Source: Cryptomeria japonica (lineage: Eukaryota; Streptophyta; Pinopsida; Cupressales; Cupressaceae). Taken from it: a stretch of 64,000 nt of DNA. Below, piece by piece: positions 32,827 through 44,603 of this stretch (the first letter of the stretch is position 1; each line of letters opens with the position of its first letter). The notes under the pieces were generated by a model. That model was not told the origin of the DNA. It saw only the letters and a list, made by a program, of their open reading frames with translations, and ran no database searches. The stretch is taken from the NCBI RefSeq assembly GCF_030272615.1, contig NC_081413.1, positions 142,365,976 through 142,429,975 of the forward strand, in the 5' to 3' direction. Both the position numbers and the translations under genes were made by a program.

Positions 32827-33388
32827 TGTTGAAAAAGTGTTGTCATATTTTAAATTTCTGAACAATTAGCTATCTTTTAAATTTTTTTGTTTTTCTGGGT
32901 ATCTTTGGAATGAATGAATATATCAAAACTTTGTGCTTGCTATATTATATCATGTTGGAAGTAAGCTTTGAATTACTGCCATTTTATTTGATATTTATTT
33001 ACATGCTATGGTTAAATGCGGACGATGTAGAAACTTTGGATTCTCCATGTTCCCTTTAGTTATTTGTATCATATTTCAACATTTCCAGTACAACTAATTG
33101 TGTTGTGAGTAGTCTGTGTGTTTTTCGCATCCCTTTCCATAATCTAGATCTAAAATTTCATCTTTCTACAGATTGGAAATGTGTATCTTTTCCTTTTGTT
33201 GCTTTCTAATAAAAACCATACCGCAAAACCTAGGAGTAGATTTAAGAGGGAGTTGTACCTCTAAAATTCAAAGGAAGATTGCCAACATAATTGACGATCT
33301 CTCCAACTGTTAGTTACTTATTTGTATTTCATGTTGGGCACATTGATTCATTCTATTTCTCTTAGAAAGACAAATCTATTAACCAACA
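32827..33388 (+). repeat. Element C LTR 1
   Basis: 562 bp, TGTTGAAAAAGTG to TTAACCAACA, preceded by a polypurine tract and followed by a primer site. It matches 36543-37100. Cysteine-poor, no coding. Confidence 0.85.
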
Positions 33389-33394
33389 GATTTT

Positions 33395-33412
33395 TGGCAA
33401 CTTTGTTGGGGA
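33395..33412 (+). other. Element C primer binding site
   Basis: TGGCAACTTTGTTGGGGA, six bases after the LTR. It resembles the TGGCGACTCTGCTGGGGA type used by Tat/Ogre-like gypsy elements, and differs from the initiator-Met sites of the other elements here. Confidence 0.65.
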
Positions 33413-35296
33413 ATTCGCTATCCGATAAACTCTTTGTGTATGGTGCCTCCTTGAGAAAGAAGGCTGGCGAATCTATTTGTCTAAGATCTCAGATAAATAT
33501 TTCTAGACTAGGTCTGACCCAGCAACTGATTTATGTTTAAAGAAATGAATACTAAGATTGATCAAATACCTGCATACCCTTGGAATGCTTTCGAAGAAAA
33601 AAAATTAGTGAAGGTGAGGATTACAAATTGGCATTGCTATTGAGGAATGCATATAAGGGATTTCATCAAGAGGGAACTTACTAGGTCGCGACTCAAAAAT
33701 TGGGAAGACCAGCTCCGTTCCATCTCTCAGTCTGTGAAGAATGAGATTCTGAGACCATATTGGCAAAATTTTGGGGTCGCTATCAACAGAAAAGGGGAGA
33801 TGTGCACCAAACCAGAAGTGAAAAGCCTATTTTTTTCTCCACATACATACCAACCGATCCAAAGGGGTTACCATTTGGTTCACTGGAAGAAGAAAATCCA
33901 TCAGGTGCATGAAGAAAAGTTTTCATTTCAGATTGGTTCCTGAATGGCTCTGAAGACGACTTTCGGTGCGACATTGTAGACGGGAAAGGGAACATCACAC
34001 AAGTTGAAATAGAGGCATTTATTAATGGCCCCTGTGATTGTGAAAAGGGTATGAATTTTCATTGTTTTGAAACTTTTGATGTAAAGATTTAAGAAGAAGA
34101 ATTTATTTTTAGGTTTGATCCTATGTTGTTAGAAAGTGATGCCCAAAGGTTGCAATGGGAAACATGCACATATTCTATTTTAACTTTAGACATGCAAGAA
34201 AAACATCTCATTCCCAATACCTCTTTGGTATGTTCATTTGAGGTTGCAAGAAGTATTGTACCTAAAGAAGATGTCACCATGGTACTGACAAATGAGAGGT
34301 AATAAAGAGAGCCCGAGAGCAAATATGATCAGAGTACTTTCAACCCATTATATGTACCAATAGGGTTTGATGAAAATTCAAGAATTAGGGATAATCCCCT
34401 TTTTGAATTGTTTGATTCCCAACCCCCCCATGGTAAAATTGAAAAGGAGAGATATGTTCTTAAGGCCAACTCTGACATCATGGGTGATAGATTCGATTTT
34501 TCATGCCGCTATACACAAATGGAAGGTGATGATGTTCATTGTGTTGACTCTCCGAGACCTGACTCAAAGGTCTGTACCAATTATGGATTGTCTATGATTG
34601 AAATTGTTAATGATCTCTCAACTAGTGAAGATGCAAATATCCTATTAATGCTAGGTGAATTTCTTGGCGAAGAAAGTAATAAGGAGGATGGCTTTTAGCT
34701 AGCCTGAGAAAATTGTGAAGATATCATCATCTATGATCAAGAAGGGTGTCAAGAAGGATGGTTGTTCGGAGATGAATGCATATATAGGGGGCCTTTTTTT
34801 GACACTAGAGTTGTCACTGAGTATTGGCCATTTTTCCTCATATCATATGGTCATGATCCCTTGTTTCATAGAGGTATATATTTCTCTCAGCCCGTTAATG
34901 GTTTTTCTTGAAAATTTTTGTGCTATGGCCATGTGCATATTTAGGTGATTTTGGCTTGTGATGTTTAGTTTTCTTGTGTTTTGTTCCCTTGGGTTTGTTC
35001 ATTTGGGTTTATGCCCAATCACCCCTCCACTCATCTACATAGCATCGCCCTTTCTTTATACTTTTCTTTTCGACTCTATAGCCCAATGGATAAGGAACTG
35101 ATCTTATTTGATATTTTGGGGTTCTCTATGTCCTGCTAGTCATTGTCCCCATTCAGAGCATGTGTTACCCATGAATTTTAAATTTTACCACCATGTCACA
35201 AAATTTCCCATTTCTTGAAGTTCTTCTTTAAGTTTTTTCTTCATCTGCTTTAATAATATGAATTTCAAGTTGCAGTCTTACATATTTTCAAAACTA
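33413..35296 (+). pseudogene. Element C internal region, no recognised domains
   Basis: Broken frames: 33647-33943 (LTRSRLKNWEDQLRSISQSV), 34408-34698 (RFDFSCRYTQMEGDDVHCVD, then EDANILLMLGEFLGEES) and, near 34740-34900, GCQEGWLFGDECIYRGPFFD. They read as one decayed acidic polyprotein. The usual gag zinc knuckle, protease, RT and integrase motifs are absent, so element C is a short non-autonomous LTR element. Confidence 0.55.
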
Positions 35297-36542
35297 AGTC
35301 ACCAGTCCCTTGCCTTATTAAATTTATCATAGGGTTCTCAAGTTTCGAAAGTACCTGATCATCTGACATGGTTGAGGGAAATCACAAAAGGCCGATCGCT
35401 CTTCATGAAGATACAAGGAGGATGGGTTTCCAATTGATTTTTGAAGCAGTTCGAAGGTTGTGATTTTTTTCGATTTCCCAACACGTTCGTGTTGTTGATT
35501 CATAAGACTTTCAAGGAGGGACCACCACTTGACATGGAAGATGGCGCATTTCTTGAGGACATGACTCAAGATTCATACATCAGGCTTGAGTATTGATAGA
35601 GATTGGGTTATAATTGGCCGGTAGAAAAAATTGTTTAAGTTTATCTACTCTGCAAAGGCAATTGCTTCTATCGTTACTAATTTCGAGTCATCGTGCCAAC
35701 ATGTGGAACACATTATCCAAGAAGCCAATCAAGAATATTTTCTTGGTACCATCATTAATGACAAGATTAAGCAGTTGAGGACACGTAAAGGTGACAACAT
35801 GTGTTGTAGCACTTGATATTTTCACCCTCACAGATAAAATTTAATACATCACCTTTTGAAAATGGCTAAAGGAGCGTATGCTATTATGAGTTGTCCCTGT
35901 CAAAATGGTTTTGCCTCATGATGACGAATTGCCATTTGAAACCCAAACTTGAATTGGCCAGAAATTGAACAGAAAGATATCATCTGATGATGGTCTTTTG
36001 CATGGAAAGAGCATACCGACTTCAACCAATATAGAAAGGATATCACCCTATTAGAGAAAATGGCGGAGCATAATGAGAATCACAAACGACGTCTACATGA
36101 ATAACTTTCTATACAGAGGATTCCTGATAACTGGTCCTTTCAAACAACGTAAAAGATGGTGCTCAAAGGTAAAGGTCCCCTAATCCAACCTGATGTCAAA
36201 TATATGTAGGATGATATTCTTCTCGACATGAGTGACTACATCCGGGAAACTATACTTGATGAGGATTAATTTACTGAAGTCCTTTGGGTGTTGATTGAAG
36301 AAGAAAGGAAAGCGGACAGGATTGACCATCAAATTGCAGGATTGAATCTATTTCCTGATGAAGAAGGAGTGTGAGATTAATGGTTCATAAATAGGGTTTA
36401 TCCCATAATTTTTGTTTTCTTTAAAATCATGTCATTTTCAAGACCATTACTTTTGAAGAAACAGTTTCTTGAAAATGGAACAGACTTAAGTTATAAATAG
36501 ATAAATGATAGGTGGTAAAGGGGGGGAGGGTGGGGAGGAAAA
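35297..36542 (+). mobile_element. Element C 3' coding end, second copy
   Basis: A near copy of 31574-32826, with the same FKFIYSAKAIASIVTNF and NQEYFLGTIINDKIKQLRT frame (35631-35816). It ends in a G-rich purine tract (36519-36542) before the second LTR. Confidence 0.6.
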
Positions 36543-37100
36543 TATTGAAAAAGTGTTGTCATATTTTAAATTTCTGAACAGTTAGCTATCTTTTAAAAAG
36601 TTTTGTTTTTCTGGGTATCTTTGGAATGAAAATATATCAAAACTTTGTGCTTGCTATATTCTTCCATGTTAGAAGTACACTTTGAATTGCTACCATTTCA
36701 TTGATATTTATTTACATGCTATGGTTAAACGTGGATGATGTAGAAAATTTGGATTGTGCATGTTCCCTTTAGTTATTTGCATCACATTTCAATATTTTTC
36801 ATGCAATTAATTATGTTGTGAGCAGTCTGTGTGTTGTTCACATCCCTTTCAGTAATCTAAATCTAAAATTTCATCTTTCTGCATATGGGAAGTGTGTATC
36901 TTTTCTTTTCTTTCTTTCTGATAAAAAGCATACCGCAAAACCTAGGAGTAGATTTAGGAGGGAGTTGTACCTCTAAAATTCAGAGGAAGATTGCCAACAT
37001 AATTGGTGATCTCTCCAACTATTAGTTACTTATTTTTCTTTCATGTTGGGAACATTGAGTCATTCTATTTCTCTTAGAAAGACAATTTTTTTAACCAACA
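36543..37100 (+). repeat. Element C LTR 2
   Basis: 558 bp, starting TATTG (TG decayed to TA) and ending TTAACCAACA. It matches 32827-33388 with scattered changes. Element B sequence resumes at 37101. Confidence 0.85.
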
Positions 37101-37625
37101 GTGATGCAAAATGAAAACATCTACTCTTCATCAGTGGAGTTGTCACCTCTTTCATATGATAGGGCAGAGATGTACTTATTGACTGGTGACTTGGTTTTCT
37201 TAGTTTTGACAGTGGGTTATGAAAATCAGCATCTAAGAGACTCTATTTGGTGCATGGCTAAACAAAACATTTACTTGGCATCCTTTGATGAAGACATACT
37301 AACTTGTTGGGAAATTGGACAAGTTGCAACAGCGGATCAGAGGTTCGAAAAAGGTTTCCATCACAATTTCCTTGTTGGGGATTGGCTCATTGATGGGTTC
37401 ATATCAGTATTGATGGTTTGTGGTACTTGTGGCTTCAATTGGAGTGAAGTTCTCAATTGGTTGGATGATTTTCAGGTTCACAACAACAACATAATGAGTT
37501 TTGACATGAAGGATGGGTATGACAGTACACATATTTGGGATCCTGTCATCGACATGTGTGTTGCATTGCTTCAATGGATTCATGATGAGTTGTTTCACTT
37601 CAAATATACAGATGCTTATATCTAA
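37101..37625 (+). CDS. Element B 3' open reading frame, product unrecognised
   Basis: An uninterrupted frame of 174 residues, the best preserved in element B. It begins MMQNENIYSSS, has NIYLASFDEDILTCWEIGQV and CGTCGFNWSEVLNWLDDFQV, and ends HFKYTDAYI. Trp and Phe are frequent, with no signal peptide or clear membrane span. The start codon overlaps the element C junction, so the true protein may begin upstream and be truncated. It lies about 115 bp before the 3' LTR, where plant retroelements sometimes carry an extra gene. No family is recognised. Confidence 0.5.
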   Translation: MMQNENIYSSSVELSPLSYDRAEMYLLTGDLVFLVLTVGYENQHLRDSIWCMAKQNIYLASFDEDILTCWEIGQVATADQRFEKGFHHNFLVGDWLIDGFISVLMVCGTCGFNWSEVLNWLDDFQVHNNNIMSFDMKDGYDSTHIWDPVIDMCVALLQWIHDELFHFKYTDAYI

Positions 37626-37741
37626 GTAGCGCAGTGGATGGGTGGAGCAATGTCTCTCAGATTGATATGGGATCTAGGAATTGGTTTTCAACGTGTAAAT
37701 GTAGATTGCTCGAGGACAAGCAATCTCCACGAAGGGAGGAC

Positions 37742-38860
37742 TATAATGTCCCCAAATTTTGATGAAATAAAAATTAATTAAATTAATTATTTTAAAGTTG
37801 TCAAAATGAATTAAATATAAAAAGGATGACTATATTTTAATTTTTAATTAAAAATGACTTAAATAAAATAACTATTATCGAAAAAGTCACTTAATTAACG
37901 TCATGGAGAGGAACTTAATTATTATTGAACGAATTATCATTATGTGCCTAAGTTCAACTTTATAAAAGGGGGCAATACTTTATGTGAGGGCTAAGTTAAA
38001 TTTAATATTTTTGCCTTAAGCAGCTTATAGAAGGTGATATAAATATCTTATGCCTTTGTGAAAAATATCGCATTATAGCCCGACTTCTTTGGTTTGTGAC
38101 GACATTGTCTAAGTTACAAATATTAAATATTTTATGAAGTCTCATGATAGGGAAGATGGAATTATAAAAGGCAAAATTACCAGCTTTGGAGGATTCATTA
38201 TTGTTATTCGCGATTATTGTTTTGGTCTAATGTTTTCTGTGGCATTCGCTGAGCTCTGGACGAAACCCTAGAGCCGTTTTGGACGCAAAACCAGAACATG
38301 CCTTTGGCAATCTCCATCATCATATTTGCCGAATCACTCTTTCATTTCCCATGTCCAGGTTGCTACTAGATTGGTGCATAGAGACTTCGATGTTTTGTAG
38401 ATATAAGTCATGGAATTAATTATTGAGCCAAGGCAATGGTTATCGGTGGACTATTTCTAAAGGGTCCATCCATATATTTGAAGATTAATATGTGTACAAG
38501 TTCAAGTAAGGACTGTCTTGCTTGCCATGGTCGCTTATGTGGTATGGTGGGGTGAGTATTTTCTAAGATCATCACAGCTATAATTGAGGCTGCCGTAGAA
38601 GAGGTCTGAAGTCGTCCGTCCAGCTGTGAGGAGTGTTGGTCAGAAATCTCTGTTGGTTGCATGGGGTTTGACTTCCTATCTTTCGCGTGGTAAACTTCAG
38701 AATTCTATGTGAAAAATCTTTAGCATCAAACTTAAACAATTCGGCGGCATGAGGAGATGAAACTGTTTGTTAAAATGTTACAAAGGCAATATGCAAACTG
38801 TTTGGCAAAATATCAACCTGATTAGAACACAACTGGGTAAAACTAGTAAGGGTTCTTCCA
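37742..38860 (+). repeat. Element B LTR shared by two bodies
   Basis: It is preceded by the purine tract GAAGGGAGGA (37731-37740) and starts TATAATGTCCCC. A TATA box, TATAAAAGG, lies at 37961-37969. It ends TTCTTCCA. It matches 1048-1393 plus 27554-28523 apart from a deletion of about 500 bp near 38690. A primer site on its right shows it also serves as the 5' LTR of the next body. Confidence 0.85.
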
Positions 38861-38861
38861 G

Positions 38862-38873
38862 TGGTATCCGAGC
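38862..38873 (+). other. Primer binding site of the second B body
   Basis: TGGTATCCGAGC: the initiator-Met type with one change (A to C), one base after the LTR. Confidence 0.8.
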
Positions 38874-38949
38874 TAGTGAGCCTGCCACCTGAAATTCAAG
38901 TGTAGAACAAATTTTGTGATTTTCACAAGTCCAACTCAAATTAAAATAT

Positions 38950-39790
38950 GAATTCAAGAGAAACTCAGAAAAAATGGTATTTTTCTCAAAAGAATTCAAG
39001 GATAGATTTAATGGTGTTGAGCAGAGGGACTTACAGAGAGAGAAGAGGAAGTAGGAAATTGGCTCCTTATAATTGGAATAGAACTGGAGTCAACGAAATT
39101 TTCAGATGATGTTCTCTCTAAGCTAGAGGAACTACACTCATATTAGTCTAAAGTAGACCAATCAGATTGGATGCTTTTGTATTGGCTTTGAAGCCATCAA
39201 TGCTCGCTTTGGTACAACATAGGTTTTTAGAACATCCCTGTGAAGATGTAAGACTTGCAGTAGCCTCTTGTCGGAATGAGATCACAAGAATAATAGCTCC
39301 TGTGGCACCCTATAATGATGGTATGTTGAGGAAGGTTCTACAACTGATTGTGAAGAGCTTTCATGGGTTACATGATGTTAGAATCCCTTCCTTTGGTAAA
39401 AGAGTTAAGATTCTAGAAATTATGGCCAACGTCAGATCATGTGTCTTAATGATTGATCTCAGAACTGATAATTTGATTCTCCAAATGTTCCACTGCTTCG
39501 TAACCAAAATCAGTAAATTTCATCCAGACACTGTTAAGGCAAGTATGTCAACTATTATGTCCTTGATCTTAGATTAGGATGATTAAATATTCAAATAGTT
39601 GCAATCAAAATTGTTGGCCATTTGGAGAAAGGAACAGGGTGTTTACCCCACAACTTATTTTTTCTCAAAAAATTTGGTTGAGCAAAAAATTAGAAGGTTT
39701 AAGGAACAGTTGACGGGAATAGAACTAATCTCTTTGGGTATACAGGTTCCAGGATCACCCAAAAATAGTAAGAACCAGATGAGGAAAGAG
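38950..39790 (+). pseudogene. Captured PDS5 fragment in element B, copy 2
   Basis: The frame 39167-39577 (136 residues) is longer than in copy 1 and closer to PDS5: LKPSMLALVQHRFLEHPCED, RLAVASCRNEITRIIAP, SFHGLHDVRIPSFGKRVKIL, CVLMIDLRTDNLILQMFHC, HPDTVKASMSTIMSLILD. A second frame at 39599-39793 continues (LLAIWRKEQGVYPTTY, NLVEQKIRRFKEQLTG). Both B bodies share the same fusion point to the zinc-motif part, so capture came before the family split. Confidence 0.9.
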
Positions 39791-41482
39791 TAGATTTGTT
39801 TCACTTGTCAAGAACATTGGTCACTTGTTTACATGTGTGGAGTTAATATGAAAAAAGAACTATTGCAGCTACTTAGTGTTGAGAATATACAAACAAATGT
39901 GAGTACAAAATTTGAATATGGCTTAACTCAAGAAAAGAGTATGCTGGAGTCTTGAGATGTCACCAATGAAGTGCCTAAATCTTCATATGATGAAGAGTTA
40001 CATGATGATGAAGACACAACAACAGAATTAGCAATGCATTTAGATCAAACTTGCAAAAAATATGAGGTATCTACAAAGGAGTGAAAGAGTCTCTTGGTGG
40101 GTGACGTAGAAATTATGATTGATAAACCATATGAACGTATGGCTTCTATTGGTGCTCCCTTAGTTGATCATAAATTGGATGGTAATGCCAACGTGGATCA
40201 ACCCCTTATAGCTATTGTGGATATAACTTCCCTAGATGTAGAGCATAAGACTGACATGGATAACGATGGTGTGGATTCTTTGGGCTATCACAATTTATCT
40301 TCTAGTGTGATAGTTGATTCCAATGATGACACAACCCCTACACTTGAAGAAAAACTAGAACAAAATCTTTTGGTATGGGAAGAATTGCAAGATCACTTGA
40401 TGGTAACCAATGACAAGATAGCTCAAGAAGTGTCAAGAATTGATTCTACTTATAGTTACTTGGAAGGCCTCATTTTGACAACACAAAAGGAGGAACGACA
40501 TAAAGGGATGAATCATGGAATTTCCCATACACATTTGCAGTTGCTTAAAGAAGCATTGAAGTTGATTAAGGAAGATTACTTCTATATGCTCAAAGATAGA
40601 GACACAATGGTTAACTTGGTGAAGGAAAAAGATGGAGAAATTGTGGAACTTTGCCTTCAATTTAGTACGTCTCACTCCTTGCATAAATTAGAAATTGCAT
40701 CTCCTATAGCACCCACTCCTATGATGCAAAATGACAACGTGAGTTGCATGAAAGATGAACAAGTTGATGAATGGTATGAAGAGTTTTACAAGTAAATACC
40801 TTGCAGCCATGTGTCATCAATTGAAGAAGAATTATTTGAAACACTACCACCTCTAATTACATGGGAAGTACATGATAGAATTCAAGATTTGGTCATGTTT
40901 GATGATTCTAGCATAAGAAAAGAAGGGAATCTCAAAGGTCTGATTTGGGAGAATGATAGTGTACATCCTCCTTCTCTAGATATTGTAGCTCTTAATACAA
41001 GGAATACTATTGTCGCTCTTGGGAATACTCATGAAGACAAGGATAGAAGTGTTAGACATGAAATTTTTATTGATGATGCACTTAAATAAGTTAAAAACAT
41101 GACTCAAACATATGACAATAATTCTTATTTGAATGACAACAATTATACTTCTTTCCTTCATCAAGAGGTAACAACTTTGTTACAAGATGTGAATAGCGAT
41201 ATGGAATCTTCCTATGATGGTAGTGAAATTGTGTGTGATAGCTATGGGGAATATAAGGTAGATTCAAGCCACAATGGGTTGGAAATTTCTCATCATTCCA
41301 AGGAAGATCTCATGGGAAAAGACACAAAATTTGGAATTAGTCACAACTCACAGCTTGAGAGCAACAATAATATACTTCACTTTTCTCATAATGTTGCCAC
41401 TAATAATCCTGAAGAAAGTCATGGCACAATTTCTTCTATTGGACTACAAGAGGCAAAATATTGCCAATGTTTGAATGAGTAC
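39791..41482 (+). pseudogene. Element B gag-like polyprotein remnant, copy 2
   Basis: The zinc-like motif CFTCQEHWSLVYMC (about 39797-39838) is followed by longer open stretches than in copy 1: 40094-40795 (233 residues, with EEKLEQNLLVWEELQDHLMV and EKDGEIVELCLQFSTSHSLH), 40811-41089 and 41099-41488. It is strongly acidic, with predicted coiled-coil character around 40340-40660. Homology to copy 1 stops abruptly at about 41482, so the second body is truncated. Confidence 0.65.
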
Positions 41483-43358
41483 AGTTAAGAAATGCTAACC
41501 CTGGCCAGGGTTAGGTTACCAAATATCAAAGAGGGAAGGGATCAGGTTGACAAGTTGATCTGATCTACATTCATTAAATCCTCTGAGAAGATCTTTCATA
41601 CCTCGAAAGAAACAATAAATCACTGCAAGTGAAAACCCCTGAGTTGATGCGGTGCATAATACACTTGTAGGGCGAAAGTCTCCATTCTGCATTGAAGAGG
41701 CATGGCGACGTCAAAAATCAGCCAGGAGGGGTCGCTTTTGAAGTAATGGCAAGAGAATCCGGTGGTTGGATGACAATATAATCCAAAATCAGGCACTGTT
41801 TGGGTAGAAAAAGTGGCCTCGACCATCAGGTCGACAACCACCTTGCATAGAGGTTTGAATGCTAACGTTCAATACAGGTTTGAAAAATGGTCATTGATCT
41901 AAGAGATTCATACAAAGATGGACATGTGATATCTATCCACATAGCCCTATAAAAGGCTCAAAAGAAGATTAAACCATGGCCCTTGATTAGCCTACTAAGT
42001 GAAAAATCCATGACCTCACACATGCCACATGGTGGGACCCAGTTCCTAATCGCTATGAAATAGCAATAACACTCTTCCTCTTGGCTGCATCGCTTATCAC
42101 CCTATCTATCACAAATCATGACATCAAGTCAAAATGTTATTAGCTGTCAAAAGGTACAAAAGACAAAAACTCTGAACAACATGATATAGAAAAAGGAAAC
42201 CCTCCCCAACAACCTCATCCCTTCTCAACATCACTTATCACGTTGTCATGCAAAAACAAAAGATCAGAATAGGGAACAAAAGTGTAAGTGCTCCTATTTG
42301 ATGTGACAAAGAAATAACAAAGAACTCCACCAACCGGTAGTAGTTGAAAAGGGGAACCGCTTGCCAACGACCTTGTTAGCCTAGATCAGGTAAGCTTAAG
42401 TGAAAGTGACTGCCCTAGCCGGTCAACTCAAAAATAGAAAATAGGGGCTCGAAAAGATGCAAAGGAAAAAAAACCCTTATGCATGTTGCCAACACGACGC
42501 ACATAACACATAGGTTATGCAAAACAACAGATTTCTCATATCAGTTATCTTCAAGGGGAGGGTTGACATAAAAGGGTCAACAATGACCTAAGTACAACTT
42601 ACATGGATTTTGATATTGCAATATGACACAAGCATCAAGGTATAATGGAACCAAGATGACCTGAGTGTTACTTGCATAAAACAAACAAGAGTTGACCCTT
42701 TTCTTATGCAAATCCAAAATATCCTCAATGATATGTTAAACCAATCATGCCCCATGAGAAATTTGCATACTACTAATGATCCCCTCATAGACAGTAAACA
42801 AAAAGAAATATCATGCTCCTTCCTTACTTCTCTAGTTCAAGACATCCTTGAGTCACTTAGGAGATATGATAACAAAAATCAAGATAAAAAAAGTCAAACC
42901 TTGATGCCAAAGTGATCAAATCATGATTCGGAATAGATCATCCATTAAGTTTTTGTTTTATTGATTCTTTTGTTGAGTTTGATAGTTGATTTAAAAAATT
43001 GTGATTTATGTTCAATGTTGAGTTTCTTTTCTATCTTTGTTTTTGATATGTTGTCTTACTATTGTTCATTTGTTGTTTAAAGCTCAAAGTGGATTTCCCC
43101 CACTGAGTTCAGGATTTTGTCCCTAGTCTAGAAACAACCTTTTATTATGGATAGATGCAACGATCACCAAGCCATGGTGAGATGTTATTGCAATGCTTGA
43201 GGTGTATACGAGGCTTTTTATTATGGATATGGATAATGATATTAAAAAGTGGATGCATGACATATGCACCAATAGATGGAAGAGAAGATCTATCACAAAT
43301 AACAATTGTTGTCAGGTTTTCACTTCTTGCTTGTATTGCGCTTTTTTAATTTATTTTA
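41483..43358. other. Unrecognised sequence between element B and Copia-2
   Basis: No convincing frame and no partner elsewhere in the window. Short features: a CCTGGCCAGG palindrome (41503-41512), and GTTGACATAAAAGGGTCAAC, a short inverted repeat near 42561-42580. A small frame at 43193-43405 (MLEVYTRLFIMDMDNDIKKW) is unsupported. The stretch may be several old retroelement pieces. Confidence 0.4.
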
Positions 43359-43658
43359 TTTTAGAATATTTAATCTTTACTTGGCTTAGGTTTATTTGTA
43401 TTTAGTTTAGGATATTCCTTTTGAATTCCTACATGTAATTTGTCCTCTAGTACATGTGTGAGGACAAGTCATTTCTTTTATTTTCCTTTATTAAGGAATA
43501 TTAGATTTCCTCCATAAGAGGATGTGGACACATGGCACACACATTTTATGAATGGTGGCATTCATAGATTTGTGAGTTACTTTGTAACTCCTCTCGTCAT
43601 CTCTATTTAAGAGATGTCTCCTCTCTCATTTCTTCTTAATGATGTTATTGTAAAAGAG

Positions 43659-43724
<66 letters not shown>

Positions 43725-43916
43725 TTTAGGCATTGCCTCATTCATAGTATCCCAAGGTGTTTTTCTTTGTTTTTCTCCTTTCAAAAGTTATTGTGTCTCC
43801 TTCTTCACATTTGGGTCATTGCTCCTAAGTTTCTGTATTTCTCTTGGTAACATTTACTTCATCAATAAACTTACTTGGATTTTGTTTTTCTTTCCTTGCT
43901 CTTGTATTTCCTTTCA
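43359..43916 (+). repeat. Copia-2 5' LTR
   Basis: It starts TTTTAG where the 3' copy has TGTTAG, and ends CCTTTCA. It matches 62880-63453. A TATA-like CTATTTAAGAG lies near 43601. The R/U5 part holds a (CT)n tract then (CA)n at 43661-43722; the other LTR has a longer pure (CT)n. Confidence 0.9.
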
Positions 43917-44603
43917 TAGTATCAGAGCAGGTTCTAATCCTCTTGTTTCAAGTTGAGATTGATGAAGGTTACCATTCTGTGGAGTTCACCTTCTTGGAGG
44001 CATTCTTGAGAGGAGAGAAAGTTCTTTCTCTAATATTTTCTACTATGCAGGTTTTTTATTTCAGATTTTAAATTATATTTTTTTCAAAGTTGTTAACAAG
44101 TTTTCCCGCAGGTTCAATCTTCTTAGATTATAATTTTTTTATTTTTTATTTTTTAAAAATAAACTTTGGAAGGCTTGCCGCCAAAGTTTCTTCTTTTTGG
44201 TTTAAAGTTGTGGCTTTGGAAGGCTCGCCGCCAAAGTTTCTTCTTTCTGGTTTAAAGTTGTGGTTTTGGAAGGCTTGCCACCAAAACTCCATTTCTAACC
44301 TCTTTTCCTGCATTGTATAATTTATATTTATCAGTTTTGGAAGGCTTGCCGCCAAAACATTTCCATTATTCAATTGCTTCTCTGATTTGCTTGCAGGTTT
44401 TAAGATTTCAATTGCAGATTTTTAGATAAAAATAAATTTCATATTGTTAAATATCAAATAAGCTTCAATCTCTATTATTTCAATATTTATTTTATCTCTG
44501 TATTTATATCTCCTTTGCCTGTGTTGTTCTTTGTTTTCAACATATTTATGAACTTGAGATATAGAGTCTGTTTGTTTGAACCTTCTGCAGTTTGAAACAG
44601 CTC
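43917..44603 (+). other. Copia-2 primer site and leader with repeated stem-loops
   Basis: TAGTATCAGAGC (43917-43928) is the initiator-Met-type primer site. Four copies of a stem-loop follow: 44161-44189 (AAACTTTGG ... CCAAAGTTT), 44214-44236 (CTTTGG ... CCAAAG), 44263-44287 and 44334-44358 (GTTTTGG ... CCAAAAC), each with the loop AAGGCTYGCCR. The two stem types differ by compensating changes. No coding. From about 44416 the sequence leaves the homology with the second leader at 63454. Confidence 0.75.
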
